Origin: Phyllobacterium trifolii | GTDB taxonomy: Bacteria; Pseudomonadota; Alphaproteobacteria; Rhizobiales; Rhizobiaceae | Length of the DNA stretch: 64,000 bases | NCBI RefSeq assembly: GCF_014192095.1 | Contig: NZ_JACHXN010000008.1 | Location: 124,001 to 188,000, forward strand | Direction of reading: 5' to 3' | Shown: positions 16,754 through 25,953 of the stretch, one piece after another | How positions within the stretch are numbered: position 1 is the first letter of the stretch | Layout: every line of letters starts with the position of its first letter | Made by a program: the position numbers and the translations under genes | Notes under the pieces: model-generated | Told to the model about the DNA's origin: nothing | Seen by the model: the letters and a program-made list of their open reading frames with translations, nothing else | Databases searched by the model: none

Positions 16754-19605
16754 TTTGGCGACCATTCCTGCCCGTAACGCAGTTCATCGACTGGCTGCGA
16801 TTGGCTGCCAGGAGGTTTGATTGCAGCGAAATACGGTTCGCTGATCTCCACCCCAGCCTCGGCCTTTTCAATGCGCACGCGCAAGTCATACCAGGCGGCC
16901 TGCCCGGTAATAGGATCGGAGTTCGACCAGCGCATCCCATCGGCTTTTGGCGGCAAAAGTTCGTGAATGAGGTGGTTGAGGAGGAATCCCTTGGTTGCTT
17001 CGGGCGCGTGCGGATCAAGCGCCCAAGCGCCCTTACGCTTGCCGATCGCATTCCATGTCCACATGGTTTTGCCATTCACCGCATCCGTTCGCGCAATTTC
17101 GCATTTGATCCGGCCGTGATGCGAAATGACCCAGGCCCAGTCGCCATCCTTTAACCCCAGCTCGTCGCAAATCGCACCGGGGACATACAATGGATTTTTC
17201 GTGTGTATCTGTCGCAGCCATGCATTCTGCGAGCCCCAGGAATGATACATCGCCATCGGCCGCTGAGTGATCGCATGATAGGGAAATTCTGTGGCATCGA
17301 CGCCCTGTTCCTCGAAGGGCCGGTACCAGTCCGGTAGCGGATCGAAACAATCGAGCAGGCGTTCGCGGTATTGTTCGGGCGCGAACGGTTGCCGAACGCC
17401 CATCGCCGACAGCCGGAACTTCTGCAGCGTCTCGACATAGAGCTGAAGGGTGACGGGCTGCGGCGCATCGAAGAAACCCATGTCGATGGCGAACTGTTGA
17501 TAAGCGGCATTGTGGTGTTTGAAATAGAGTGCCTCATCGGGAATGTGCTTCATCCAGAACGCACCGTGATCAATGTAGTCTTTCAGCTGATCTTTATTGG
17601 GCGATCCCCTGCCCTGATCCATGGCGTCCGCACCCCGCCAACCCGAAAGCGGGCCGATACCGGGCTTGCGCTGATGATTGACGATATAGTCGGCATAGTC
17701 TTTGTACAGCGCCGCGCCTCTATCATCGACGAAACCCGGCAGTTTCAAGCGGGCTCCGAGATCGATCAGCACGGACTGAAACCCGCGCACATCCCTGTCC
17801 GGCTCCAACACCGGCCAGCGAATCGCGTCGCAGGCGGCGTCGGGTTCGGAAATTGGCCGGTCGAGCAGTGAAATACAGTCGTGACGCTCCAGATAGGTCG
17901 TATCTGGCAAGACAAGATCGGCATAGGCAACCATTTCCGATGAATAGGCATCCGAATAGATGATCTTTGGTATTTTATATTCGCCGGTTGTCTCGTCGCG
18001 CTCCTCCAGCATCTTGATCGTGCCGCGCGTATTCATCGACGAGTTCCACGCCATGTTGGCCATATACAGGAACAGTACGTCGACAGGATAGGGATCGCCA
18101 GCGCACGCATTGGCGATAACCATGTGCATCATGCCGTGAGCCGAAAGCGGCGCTTCCCAAGAAAAAGCTTTGTCGATCCGCTGCGGCTTGCCTTCACTAT
18201 CCACGAGCAGGTCTTCAGGTCCAAGTGGGTATCCAAGATGTGGCCCCGCAAGCGGTTGACCAGGCTTTACATGTTCCGCTCTGCCATGCGGTCTTGGGTG
18301 GGCCGTCACCGGTTTGGGATAAGGCGGCTTATACCGATGGCCGCCCGGGCAGTCGATGGAGCCAATGATCGTCTGTAAAACATGCAATGCACGCGCCGAC
18401 TGAAATCCATTCGAATGAGCGGAGATGCCGCGCATGGCATGGAAGCTCACCGGCCGTCCAATCATGACATCGTGCTGCTCGCCTTTCATGTCTGTCCACG
18501 GTTGCTGGAGGATAATCTCTTCCTCAAAGGCCACGCGGGCGATTTCCGAAGCCAGCCCACGGATCGTACTCGCCGCAACCCCAGTCTCTGCCGCGACTGC
18601 ATCGGGTGCATATTTCGGATCGAGATATTTCTCTGCCATTAGCCGCAGGACGCTGCGCACCTTCCGACTATCTTCTGTGACGAATTCAGCATTGAGATCA
18701 GCGACATGACCCGGTTCGTCAAATCGCACAAGCGCACCCGACCTGCGATCACGCACCAGCGCCTTGCCGAGATCGTCGCGCAGGAAAAGTCCGTGGTCTT
18801 CCCTACCCTCATCATCAATCACCAGCCATGGTGCATTGGTGTAGCGCTGGAGATAGTCGAGGTCTATCTTGCCAGTGCGAAAAAGCTCATGGATGACGGC
18901 AAGAATGAGCAGTCCATCGGTACCAGGACGGATGCCGATCCAGTTATCAGCGATAGCGGAATAGCCCGTGCGCACCGGATTGACCGAAACAAAACGCGCC
19001 CCACGCTTCTTGAGTTTGGAAATACCGATCTTGATCGGGTTGGAATCATGATCCTCCGCCACACCGAACAAAACAAACAGCTTGGTTTTGTCCCAATCGG
19101 GCGCGCCAAATTCCCAGAACGCACCACCGATCGTATAAATCCCTGCGGCTGCCATGTTGACCGAACAAAACCCGCCATGTGCAGCGTAGTTCGGTGTGCC
19201 GAAATTTTGCGCCCAAAAGCTGGTCAAAGCCTGGCTTTGATCGCGGCCCGTAAAGAAAGCGAGCTTCTGCGGCGCGGTTTCCCGCAGCGGCTGCAGCCAA
19301 TCGACAGCCAACGCCAACGCTTCTTCCCAGCTGATTTCTTTGAATTCGCCTGAACCGCGTGGTCCTGTTCGTAACAGCGGCGCTCGCAATCGCGCCGGCG
19401 AATAGTGCTGCATAATTCCCGCTGATCCTTTGGCACACAAGACCCCCTTGTTGATCGGGTGGTCGCGGTTGCCCTCGATGTAGCGGATTTTGCCGTCTTT
19501 CAGATGGACATCGATGCCGCAACGGCAGGCGCACATATAGCAGGTGGTTTTCCGAATCTCATCACCAACCGGCTCTGATAAAGCAAGGACTGGTTCTGAA
19601 CTCAT
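16750..19605 (-). CDS. soeA: Molybdopterin oxidoreductase, probable cytoplasmic sulfite dehydrogenase SoeA
   Basis: 951-residue DMSO-reductase-family protein. The N-terminal [4Fe-4S] site is C22-x2-C25-x3-C29-x27-C57, and C147 in HGGFCSVNM is the likely Mo ligand. There is no Tat signal peptide, so the enzyme should be cytoplasmic, which separates it from periplasmic DmsA/PsrA and fits SoeA. The pterin-binding C-terminal domain is complete. With soeB and soeC it makes a three-gene operon. Sulfite is the best guess for substrate; thiosulfate or polysulfide reductase relatives cannot be excluded without phylogeny. Confidence 0.8.
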   Translation of the reverse strand: MSSEPVLALSEPVGDEIRKTTCYMCACRCGIDVHLKDGKIRYIEGNRDHPINKGVLCAKGSAGIMQHYSPARLRAPLLRTGPRGSGEFKEISWEEALALAVDWLQPLRETAPQKLAFFTGRDQSQALTSFWAQNFGTPNYAAHGGFCSVNMAAAGIYTIGGAFWEFGAPDWDKTKLFVLFGVAEDHDSNPIKIGISKLKKRGARFVSVNPVRTGYSAIADNWIGIRPGTDGLLILAVIHELFRTGKIDLDYLQRYTNAPWLVIDDEGREDHGLFLRDDLGKALVRDRRSGALVRFDEPGHVADLNAEFVTEDSRKVRSVLRLMAEKYLDPKYAPDAVAAETGVAASTIRGLASEIARVAFEEEIILQQPWTDMKGEQHDVMIGRPVSFHAMRGISAHSNGFQSARALHVLQTIIGSIDCPGGHRYKPPYPKPVTAHPRPHGRAEHVKPGQPLAGPHLGYPLGPEDLLVDSEGKPQRIDKAFSWEAPLSAHGMMHMVIANACAGDPYPVDVLFLYMANMAWNSSMNTRGTIKMLEERDETTGEYKIPKIIYSDAYSSEMVAYADLVLPDTTYLERHDCISLLDRPISEPDAACDAIRWPVLEPDRDVRGFQSVLIDLGARLKLPGFVDDRGAALYKDYADYIVNHQRKPGIGPLSGWRGADAMDQGRGSPNKDQLKDYIDHGAFWMKHIPDEALYFKHHNAAYQQFAIDMGFFDAPQPVTLQLYVETLQKFRLSAMGVRQPFAPEQYRERLLDCFDPLPDWYRPFEEQGVDATEFPYHAITQRPMAMYHSWGSQNAWLRQIHTKNPLYVPGAICDELGLKDGDWAWVISHHGRIKCEIARTDAVNGKTMWTWNAIGKRKGAWALDPHAPEATKGFLLNHLIHELLPPKADGMRWSNSDPITGQAAWYDLRVRIEKAEAGVEISEPYFAAIKPPGSQSQPVDELRYGQEWSPK

Positions 19606-20370
19606 ACCCGATGCGCCCCTTGTTCACCAAGACAAAACGGAGCGCGAATTGCTTCAGACCCATCCGTCTCGATCTTTTAGCGGCAGTCTTGCAAGAAATC
19701 TGTGTGTTTTGCAAAGAGCATGCGCGTTCGACTCACTAACATCTTAGCGAGTCTACAGGATTGCGTTGTCAGGAAAACGGCACCGGTCTCGGTCGGACTG
19801 GTAAAACCAGTGGACTGATCGCTGGGCTAGAGCTAGTGAACGGCTGTGCCGATCCCAGAGGCCGCTGCCCGCACTATTGTATCTGCTCCAATGCGGGCTG
19901 TTGCGAATGTTCCGTAGCCCGCTCTGGCGTGAGCAGTGCGATTGCCAGGATGAGGCCAATCACGCAGAGGACACCCGGAATGCATGTCCCGCTCCGCTTG
20001 GCGGAGAGTCCAGCATTATCCTGGTGAATGGATATAAATTCTTCCTCTGCTACTCTTTTTTCGCGGAGCATTTCGTAGTCCTGTCGATGAATGGAACCGC
20101 TATATTGCGGCGATTAAAAGATGGCCCTCACCAAAATGCAGTTCAAGCAGGTGCGACAAACCTGCATAAGGGCGCAATTTACTTTCAAACAACCCGGCGC
20201 TTTTAGCGCTATAGTTGCGCTCGTGTCGTCGCCAGTGTTTCATTTATAAAGTTACAACCAGAGCCCAAAATTTGCCCATGGACAAGTTTCTCAAAGGTTG
20301 GAGCGTTCTACTGTCGTCAGACAACAAGTTGCTACTTGCCAAATCGGGAGTGGTGCTGATTTGATAAGGC
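19606..20370. other. 765-bp intergenic region
   Basis: No convincing conserved gene lies between soeA and the deacylase gene. The only candidate is the small minus-strand membrane ORF listed separately. The region must contain the promoter of the minus-strand soeABC operon and that of the plus-strand deacylase/ABC operon. I see no strong terminator or long dyad in it. Confidence 0.5.
19874..20071 (-). CDS. Possible small single-span membrane protein (65 aa)
   Basis: 65-residue reading frame with one clear hydrophobic segment (GVLCVIGLILAIALL, about residues 33-47) flanked by a basic N-terminal side (KRSG) and a polar tail. An AGGA sequence lies about 9 nt before the ATG. No homologue is recognised and the surrounding region is otherwise empty, so this could be a genuine small protein or chance. 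Confidence 0.28.
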   Translation of the reverse strand: MLREKRVAEEEFISIHQDNAGLSAKRSGTCIPGVLCVIGLILAIALLTPERATEHSQQPALEQIQ

Positions 20371-21642
20371 ATGGATGACAAACTCTCCCGTGCCATTGAG
20401 AAACGGCGTGACGACCTGATAGCGCTGACGCGCGATCTCATCCGTTTCCCCACTATCAACCCGCCCGGCGAGGCCTATACGCCCTGCGCAGAATTTCTCG
20501 CGAAGCGGTTGCAGCTGATCGGCTTTGAGACCCAGTTGATCCGCGGCGAAGGGACGCCTGGCGACACGGACCGCTACCCGCGCACAAATGTCGTCGCCCG
20601 CTTTGATGGTCGCACCCATGGCCAGACCGTGCACTTCAATTCCCATATCGACGTCGTGGAAACGGGTGAAGGCTGGACCGTTGATCCGTTCGAAGGTGTG
20701 GTCAAGGACGGCAAGATTTATGGCCGCGGCGCCTGCGACATGAAGGGTGGACTCGCCGCCTCAATCATTGCAGCGGAAGCATTTATCGAGGTTTATCCGG
20801 ACTTCGCTGGCGCCATAGAAATATCCGGCACGGTAGATGAGGAATCCGGTGGCTTCGGCGGTGTTGCCTATCTCGCCAGCAAAGGCTTCTTCTCGAAGCC
20901 CCGCGTCGATCACGTCATCATTCCGGAACCACTCAACAAGGACCGCATCTGTCTCGGTCATCGCGGAGTCTGGTGGGCAGAAATCGAAACCAAGGGCGAA
21001 ATTGCCCACGGGTCGATGCCGTTTTTGGGTGATTGCGCCATTCGCCATATGGGAGCGGTCCTTGAAGCGTTCGAAAAGGAACTTTTCCCCGCCCTGGACA
21101 AAAAGCAAACCTCGATGCCGGTGGTTCCCGATGGTGCGCGGCGATCCACCATGAATATCAACTCCATCCATGGCGGACAGACTGACGATTATTCTGGATT
21201 GCCCTCGCCCAACGTGTCCGATAGCTGCCGCCTGACCATCGATCGCCGTTTCCTGCTCGAGGAAGACATCACTGAGGTTAAACGCGAGGTCGTTTCGATC
21301 CTTGACAGGCTGCAGTGGGAGCGACCGAAATTTCACTACAGCATTCGCGACATCATGGAAGTGCAACCATTGATGACCGAGCGCGATGCGCCGGTCGTCA
21401 CCGCAGTTGCCGAGGGAATCCGGTCAGTTTTCGGCCGGGAACCGCAGTACGTGATCTCACCCGGTACTTACGATCAAAAACATATTGCACGCATCGGGCT
21501 ACTACACGACTGCATAGCCTACGGGCCGGGCATACTGGACCTCGCGCATCGGCCGGATGAATATGTCGGCATCGAAGACATGATCGAATCCGCCAACGTC
21601 ATGGCGCTCGGTTTAAAGGTGCTACTGTCGCGATCGGCCTGA
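20371..21642 (+). CDS. M20-family deacylase (ArgE/DapE-like)
   Basis: 423-residue zinc amidohydrolase of the acetylornithine deacetylase/succinyl-diaminopimelate desuccinylase group. Metal and catalytic residues are in FNSHIDVVETG (H92), GRGACDMKGG (D123) and DEESGG (E157/E158), with the C-terminal metal ligand probably in YDQKHIARIG. It is followed after 26 bp by a peptide-type ABC transporter, so it probably deacylates an imported N-acyl amino acid or small peptide. The exact substrate is unknown. Confidence 0.85.
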   Translation: MDDKLSRAIEKRRDDLIALTRDLIRFPTINPPGEAYTPCAEFLAKRLQLIGFETQLIRGEGTPGDTDRYPRTNVVARFDGRTHGQTVHFNSHIDVVETGEGWTVDPFEGVVKDGKIYGRGACDMKGGLAASIIAAEAFIEVYPDFAGAIEISGTVDEESGGFGGVAYLASKGFFSKPRVDHVIIPEPLNKDRICLGHRGVWWAEIETKGEIAHGSMPFLGDCAIRHMGAVLEAFEKELFPALDKKQTSMPVVPDGARRSTMNINSIHGGQTDDYSGLPSPNVSDSCRLTIDRRFLLEEDITEVKREVVSILDRLQWERPKFHYSIRDIMEVQPLMTERDAPVVTAVAEGIRSVFGREPQYVISPGTYDQKHIARIGLLHDCIAYGPGILDLAHRPDEYVGIEDMIESANVMALGLKVLLSRSA

Positions 21643-21668
21643 TTGCCAAAAAGCTGGAGAGTTACTGG

Positions 21669-23150
21669 ATGAAATCATGGAAGTTAGCCATCGCCGGTGT
21701 GGCAATAAGCTTGGTGATGTCCTCAGCATCCTTTGCCGCGAAGACCAACCTTGTTCTCGGCATCGTTTTGGAACCACCGCACCTCGATCCGACCGCGGGC
21801 GCCGCGGCAGCCATCGACGAGATCGTCTATGCGAATATCTTTGAGGGGCTGACACGCATTGGTCCAAAGGGGAACGTCCTCCCCGCCCTCGCCGAAAGCT
21901 GGACACAATCGGACGACGGCAAGGTCTATACGTTCAAGTTGCACAAGGACGTCAAATTTCACGATGGCACAGCGTTCGACGCCGATGATGTCAAATTTTC
22001 GCTCGATCGTGCTCGTGGCGACAAATCCACCAACGCCCAAAAGGGTCTGTTTTCAGCCATCGATACTGTCAACGTTGTTGATCCACTAACGGTCAAGGTG
22101 GCTCTGAAACAGCCGAGCGGTGATTTCCTCTACAATATGGGCTGGGGCGATGCGGTCATCGTCGCGCCTGAAAGCGCCGGGACGAACAAGGACAAACCTG
22201 TCGGAACTGGTCCATTCAAATTCGATAGCTGGGCGAAGGGCTCGCAGATTGTCATTGCGAAAAATGCCGATTATTGGGGAAAACCAGCATTGCTCGACAA
22301 AGCCACATTCCGGGTCATCCCAGATCCGGCTGCTGCAACGGCGGCGCTCTTGGCAGGTGACGTCCAGGCTTTTCCGGTTTTTCCGAGTTATGAAACCATC
22401 CCGCAGTTCCAGGTTGATCCGCGTTTCAAAGTTGTCATCGGCACGACCGAAGGAGAGACGGTTCTCGGCATGAATAACAAGAAGCCGCCCTTTGACAATC
22501 CAAAGGTCCGTCAGGCCATCACCCACGCCATTGATCGGAAGTCGTTGATCGATGGTGCAATGTTCGGATTTGGGACGCCCATCGGATCATTCTTTCCGCC
22601 GCATCACCCCGCCTATGTCGATCTGACAGCGGAAACTGCTTACGATCCGGAACTTGCGAAGAAGCTAATGGCGGAGGCCGGTCATCCTGACGGCTTCAAG
22701 ACAACGCTGAAACTTCCGCCACCCACCTACGCCCGGCGCGGCGGTGAAATTATCGCAGCCGAACTGCGTGAAATCGGCATCGACGCGGAAATTATCCCGG
22801 TGGAATGGGCGCAATGGCTGGATCAGGTCTTTAAGAACAAAGATTATGCCATGACGATCGTCTCTCATACCGAGCCGAACGACCTGAACATTTTTTCCCG
22901 CGACGACTACTATTTCAATTATGACAGCACGGCCTTCAAGGAACTGATCAAACAGATAGACGTCACTTCCGATGGCGCCGAACGCACCGAACTTTACCAG
23001 CAGGCGCAAAAATTGCTCGCAAAAGACGTACCTGCGGCGTTCCTGTTTCAGCTTCCAAAAACTGGCGTCTGGGACGCGAAGATTGAGGGACTTTGGGAAA
23101 ATGGACCGATTCAGGCCAATGATTTAACCTCTGTGAAGTGGCTGGACTGA
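21669..23150 (+). CDS. Peptide-type ABC transporter substrate-binding protein (SBP_bac_5)
   Basis: 493-residue periplasmic binding protein with a signal peptide (about residues 1-23, ending ASFAA) and the family 5 layout: EPPHLDPTAGA near the N terminus, then YTFKLHKDVKFHDGTAFDADDVKFS. This family binds dipeptides, oligopeptides, nickel or opines. It leads the permease genes and follows the M20 deacylase. Confidence 0.9.
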   Translation: MKSWKLAIAGVAISLVMSSASFAAKTNLVLGIVLEPPHLDPTAGAAAAIDEIVYANIFEGLTRIGPKGNVLPALAESWTQSDDGKVYTFKLHKDVKFHDGTAFDADDVKFSLDRARGDKSTNAQKGLFSAIDTVNVVDPLTVKVALKQPSGDFLYNMGWGDAVIVAPESAGTNKDKPVGTGPFKFDSWAKGSQIVIAKNADYWGKPALLDKATFRVIPDPAAATAALLAGDVQAFPVFPSYETIPQFQVDPRFKVVIGTTEGETVLGMNNKKPPFDNPKVRQAITHAIDRKSLIDGAMFGFGTPIGSFFPPHHPAYVDLTAETAYDPELAKKLMAEAGHPDGFKTTLKLPPPTYARRGGEIIAAELREIGIDAEIIPVEWAQWLDQVFKNKDYAMTIVSHTEPNDLNIFSRDDYYFNYDSTAFKELIKQIDVTSDGAERTELYQQAQKLLAKDVPAAFLFQLPKTGVWDAKIEGLWENGPIQANDLTSVKWLD

Positions 23151-23172
23151 TGCGGTCTGGTGCGCCCATTCG

Positions 23173-24120
23173 ATGTTGACTTATGCAACGAAGCGAGCGT
23201 TGATCGCCATCCTCACGCTTCTCGCCGCGTCGCTTGTTGTTTTTGCGATGCTTGAAATCGTACCGGGTGACCCCGCTCGACTGATGCTGGGGATGAATGC
23301 CACCGAGGATGCCGTCCACAATCTGCAAGAGCAGATGGGTCTCAATCAACCGCTCGCTATACGATATTTCAGCTGGCTCGGCGGGCTGCTGACCGGAGAC
23401 CTTGGCAAATCCTATACGTATTCGGTTCCCGTGTTTGACCTCATCAAGGAGCGGGTTGCTGTTTCATTGCCGCTCGCTGTGATCTCGTTGGCATTATCCA
23501 CGTTGATCGCACTTCCTGTCGGCATTTTTGCCGCGTCAAAACGCGGCAAGTTCTCCGGTACGCTAGCCATGGGAGTTGCGCAGGTGGGTGTAGCGATACC
23601 AAATTTTTGGTTCGCCCTCCTCCTGGTCTATCTATTCGCAGTGACGTTGAGGCTTGTTCCGGCCGGCGGCTTCCCGGGGTGGGGCGCAGGCTTCGGTGTG
23701 AGCCTCAAATCGCTGATTCTGCCGTCTATTGCACTTGCCCTCCCCCAAGCCGCGATCCTTGCCCGCGTTACGCGCTCCGCTCTGCTGGAAGTACTCGGGG
23801 AGGACTATATCCGCACGGCTCGCGCCAAGGGTTTGAGCAGGCGGCAGGTTTTATACCGCCACGCGCTGCGCAATGCTCTTATCCCCGTTCTAACTATTCT
23901 TGGCTTGCAATTCGCATTCCTGCTTGCTGGCACGATCATCATCGAGAACGTGTTCTATCTGCCGGGCCTCGGTCGTTTGGTGTTCCAGGCAATCACCCAG
24001 CGGGATCTTATTGTGGTCGAGGGCGTCGTCATGCTGCTCATTGCTACTCTGATCCTTGTCAATCTGCTGGTCGATCTTTCCTACGCCATAGTAGATCCCC
24101 GATTGCGGGGCCGCTCATGA
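23173..24120 (+). CDS. ABC transporter permease, DppB type
   Basis: 315-residue inner membrane protein with six predicted helices and the permease EAA loop region RTARAKGLSRRQVLYRHALR, which contacts the ATPase. N-terminal VFAMLEIVPGDPARLMLG is typical of DppB/OppB. Its stop overlaps the next permease start by 4 bp (ATGA). Confidence 0.92.
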   Translation: MLTYATKRALIAILTLLAASLVVFAMLEIVPGDPARLMLGMNATEDAVHNLQEQMGLNQPLAIRYFSWLGGLLTGDLGKSYTYSVPVFDLIKERVAVSLPLAVISLALSTLIALPVGIFAASKRGKFSGTLAMGVAQVGVAIPNFWFALLLVYLFAVTLRLVPAGGFPGWGAGFGVSLKSLILPSIALALPQAAILARVTRSALLEVLGEDYIRTARAKGLSRRQVLYRHALRNALIPVLTILGLQFAFLLAGTIIIENVFYLPGLGRLVFQAITQRDLIVVEGVVMLLIATLILVNLLVDLSYAIVDPRLRGRS

Positions 24121-24938
24121 GTATCGGCAATGCACTGGCGAACAGATCCTTTTGCGTCGGCCTTATCGTCACGAGTCTGATCGCGCTTGTGGCATTGGTG
24201 TCATTCGTCTGGACGCCTTATCCGGTGGGCGCCCTCGATATCGCAGGCAAGCTAAAGCCGCCATCCGCAGCGCATTGGCTCGGCACAGATCATTTTGGTC
24301 GTGACATTCTGTCGATGATCATGGTCGGGAGCCGTAATTCCATCGCTGTAGCATCAGTTTCAGTAGCAATTGGCGCTGGCATTGGCGTGCCCCTTGGCCT
24401 GTGGGGTGCTGCAACCGGCGGTTTTGTCGACGAGGTTCTGATGCGCCTCAACGATCTTGTCTTCGCCTTTCCCGCGTTACTCTCCGCGGTGATGATTACC
24501 GCGGTTTTCGGCCCAGGCGCGATCAACGCAATTATCGCCATAGGCATTTTCAATGTCCCGGTTTTTGCGCGCGTCGCCCGCGCCGCTGCCCTCTCCCTGT
24601 GGTCGCGTGAGTTTGTGATAGCGGCGGGCGCTATTGGTAAAAGCCCGGCGCGCATTACGCGTGATCACATTTTGCCGAATCTCGCGTCGCTTTTAATCGT
24701 GCAAGCGACCATCCAGTTTTCGCTCGGCATTCTCGCAGAAGCAGGTCTTTCTTATGTTGGACTGGGTTCACAACCTCCGATGCCGAGCTGGGGTAGAATG
24801 CTGTTCGAAGCCCAGACAATGATTGGCTTGGCACCGCACATAGCGCTGTTTCCCGGTCTCGCGATTGTCATCACGGTTCTCGGGTTTAACTTGCTCGGCG
24901 ATGGTTTGCGCGATGTGCTTGACCCAAAATTTCAGTGA
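24117..24938 (+). CDS. ABC transporter permease, DppC type
   Basis: 273-residue permease with the DppC N-terminal region HWLGTDHFGRDILSMIM and the EAA loop around GAIGKSPARITRDHILPNL. The true start is the ATG at 24117 overlapping the dppB-type stop; the longer upstream reading frame is out-of-frame translation of that gene. No ATPase gene follows: the next gene is convergent cobD. The ATP-binding subunits must be elsewhere or shared. Confidence 0.92.
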   Translation: MSIGNALANRSFCVGLIVTSLIALVALVSFVWTPYPVGALDIAGKLKPPSAAHWLGTDHFGRDILSMIMVGSRNSIAVASVSVAIGAGIGVPLGLWGAATGGFVDEVLMRLNDLVFAFPALLSAVMITAVFGPGAINAIIAIGIFNVPVFARVARAAALSLWSREFVIAAGAIGKSPARITRDHILPNLASLLIVQATIQFSLGILAEAGLSYVGLGSQPPMPSWGRMLFEAQTMIGLAPHIALFPGLAIVITVLGFNLLGDGLRDVLDPKFQ

Positions 24939-24944
24939 TTGCCA

Positions 24945-25925
24945 CTACAAAAACAGTCCTAGTAAAAACAGAGCCAGGATTGCGGCTGTAAAAATTCCGG
25001 TCGTCACGCTGAAAATGTTAAGCGCGTCCTCGATGTTCTCGGCTCCGGCATCGCGGCGCCCTGCACCGTTCAGCATCGGTTCGTTCGCTATCACGCCGCC
25101 ATAGACGCGGGGGCCTGCAAGTGCCACTTCGATCGCCCCCGCCATCGCCGCCTCGGGCCACCCCGCGTTGGGCGAGCGGTGTAGCCGCGCATCGCGCATC
25201 ATCACATTGAACGAGCGAAGCGCTGCATCATGGCCATGCACGACCCAGGCTGCCGCCGAGATTAGAAGGCCGGTCAATCTTGCGGGTATCCAATTGGCAA
25301 CATCATCGAATTTGGCCGCGAATCGCCCGAAATCACGGTAACGATCATTCAAATGCCCGATCATCGAATCCGCCGTATTTAACATTTTGTAGGCAAAAAG
25401 TCCGGGAAGCCCCAGCAGGGCATACCAAAATGCCGGCGCGATGATGCCATCGGAAGTATTTTCCGCAAGACTTTCGATGGCGGCGCGGCTTACCGCAGCA
25501 TCATCGAGTACTTCGGGGTCACGTCCGACAATCATCGAGACGGCGCGGCGAGCACCGACGATACCTTCCTCGCGCAGGGCGATCGCGACACGCTCGACAT
25601 GTTCGCCGAGGCTCTTCTGTGCCAGAAATACCGCAACAATCAGCGCTTCGATCAAACCGCCAAAGGGCTGAATCGTCTGCAGCGCGAGATGCACGAGAAA
25701 ACCAATGAACGCTGCCAGCACCAACAAACCCAGCATCGCGAGGAAACCATCACGCCGTCTTTCATCGTCCGAATCGCTAGCCTTGTTGAGCTGTTTGTCG
25801 GCCAGTTCGATCGCTTTGCCAAATAGAACGACAGGATGGGGGATTTTCCGCCACAACCCATCAGGATCACCGAAAGTTCGATCGGCAAGCAAGGCAAGAA
25901 ACAGAATCAATAGATTGATTTCCAT
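24945..25925 (-). CDS. cobD: Adenosylcobinamide-phosphate synthase CobD (CbiB)
   Basis: 326-residue membrane protein that joins adenosylcobyric acid to (R)-1-amino-2-propanol O-phosphate, building the lower loop of cobalamin. Family features: DRTFGDPDGLWRKIPHPVV at the N terminus and AESLAENTSDGIIAP in the middle. It is the last gene of the minus-strand set cobA-cobB-cobC-cobD. CobD here is the Pseudomonas name; in Salmonella the same enzyme is CbiB. Confidence 0.95.
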   Translation of the reverse strand: MEINLLILFLALLADRTFGDPDGLWRKIPHPVVLFGKAIELADKQLNKASDSDDERRRDGFLAMLGLLVLAAFIGFLVHLALQTIQPFGGLIEALIVAVFLAQKSLGEHVERVAIALREEGIVGARRAVSMIVGRDPEVLDDAAVSRAAIESLAENTSDGIIAPAFWYALLGLPGLFAYKMLNTADSMIGHLNDRYRDFGRFAAKFDDVANWIPARLTGLLISAAAWVVHGHDAALRSFNVMMRDARLHRSPNAGWPEAAMAGAIEVALAGPRVYGGVIANEPMLNGAGRRDAGAENIEDALNIFSVTTGIFTAAILALFLLGLFL

Positions 25926-25953
25926 GAATAATTCGATCCTGTTGAATCAAAAA

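Noticed and set aside
23607-24116. N-terminal extension of the DppC-type permease reading frame
   Set aside because: It is an out-of-frame reading of the DppB-type gene; the ATG at 24117 with a 4-bp overlap gives a normal permease.
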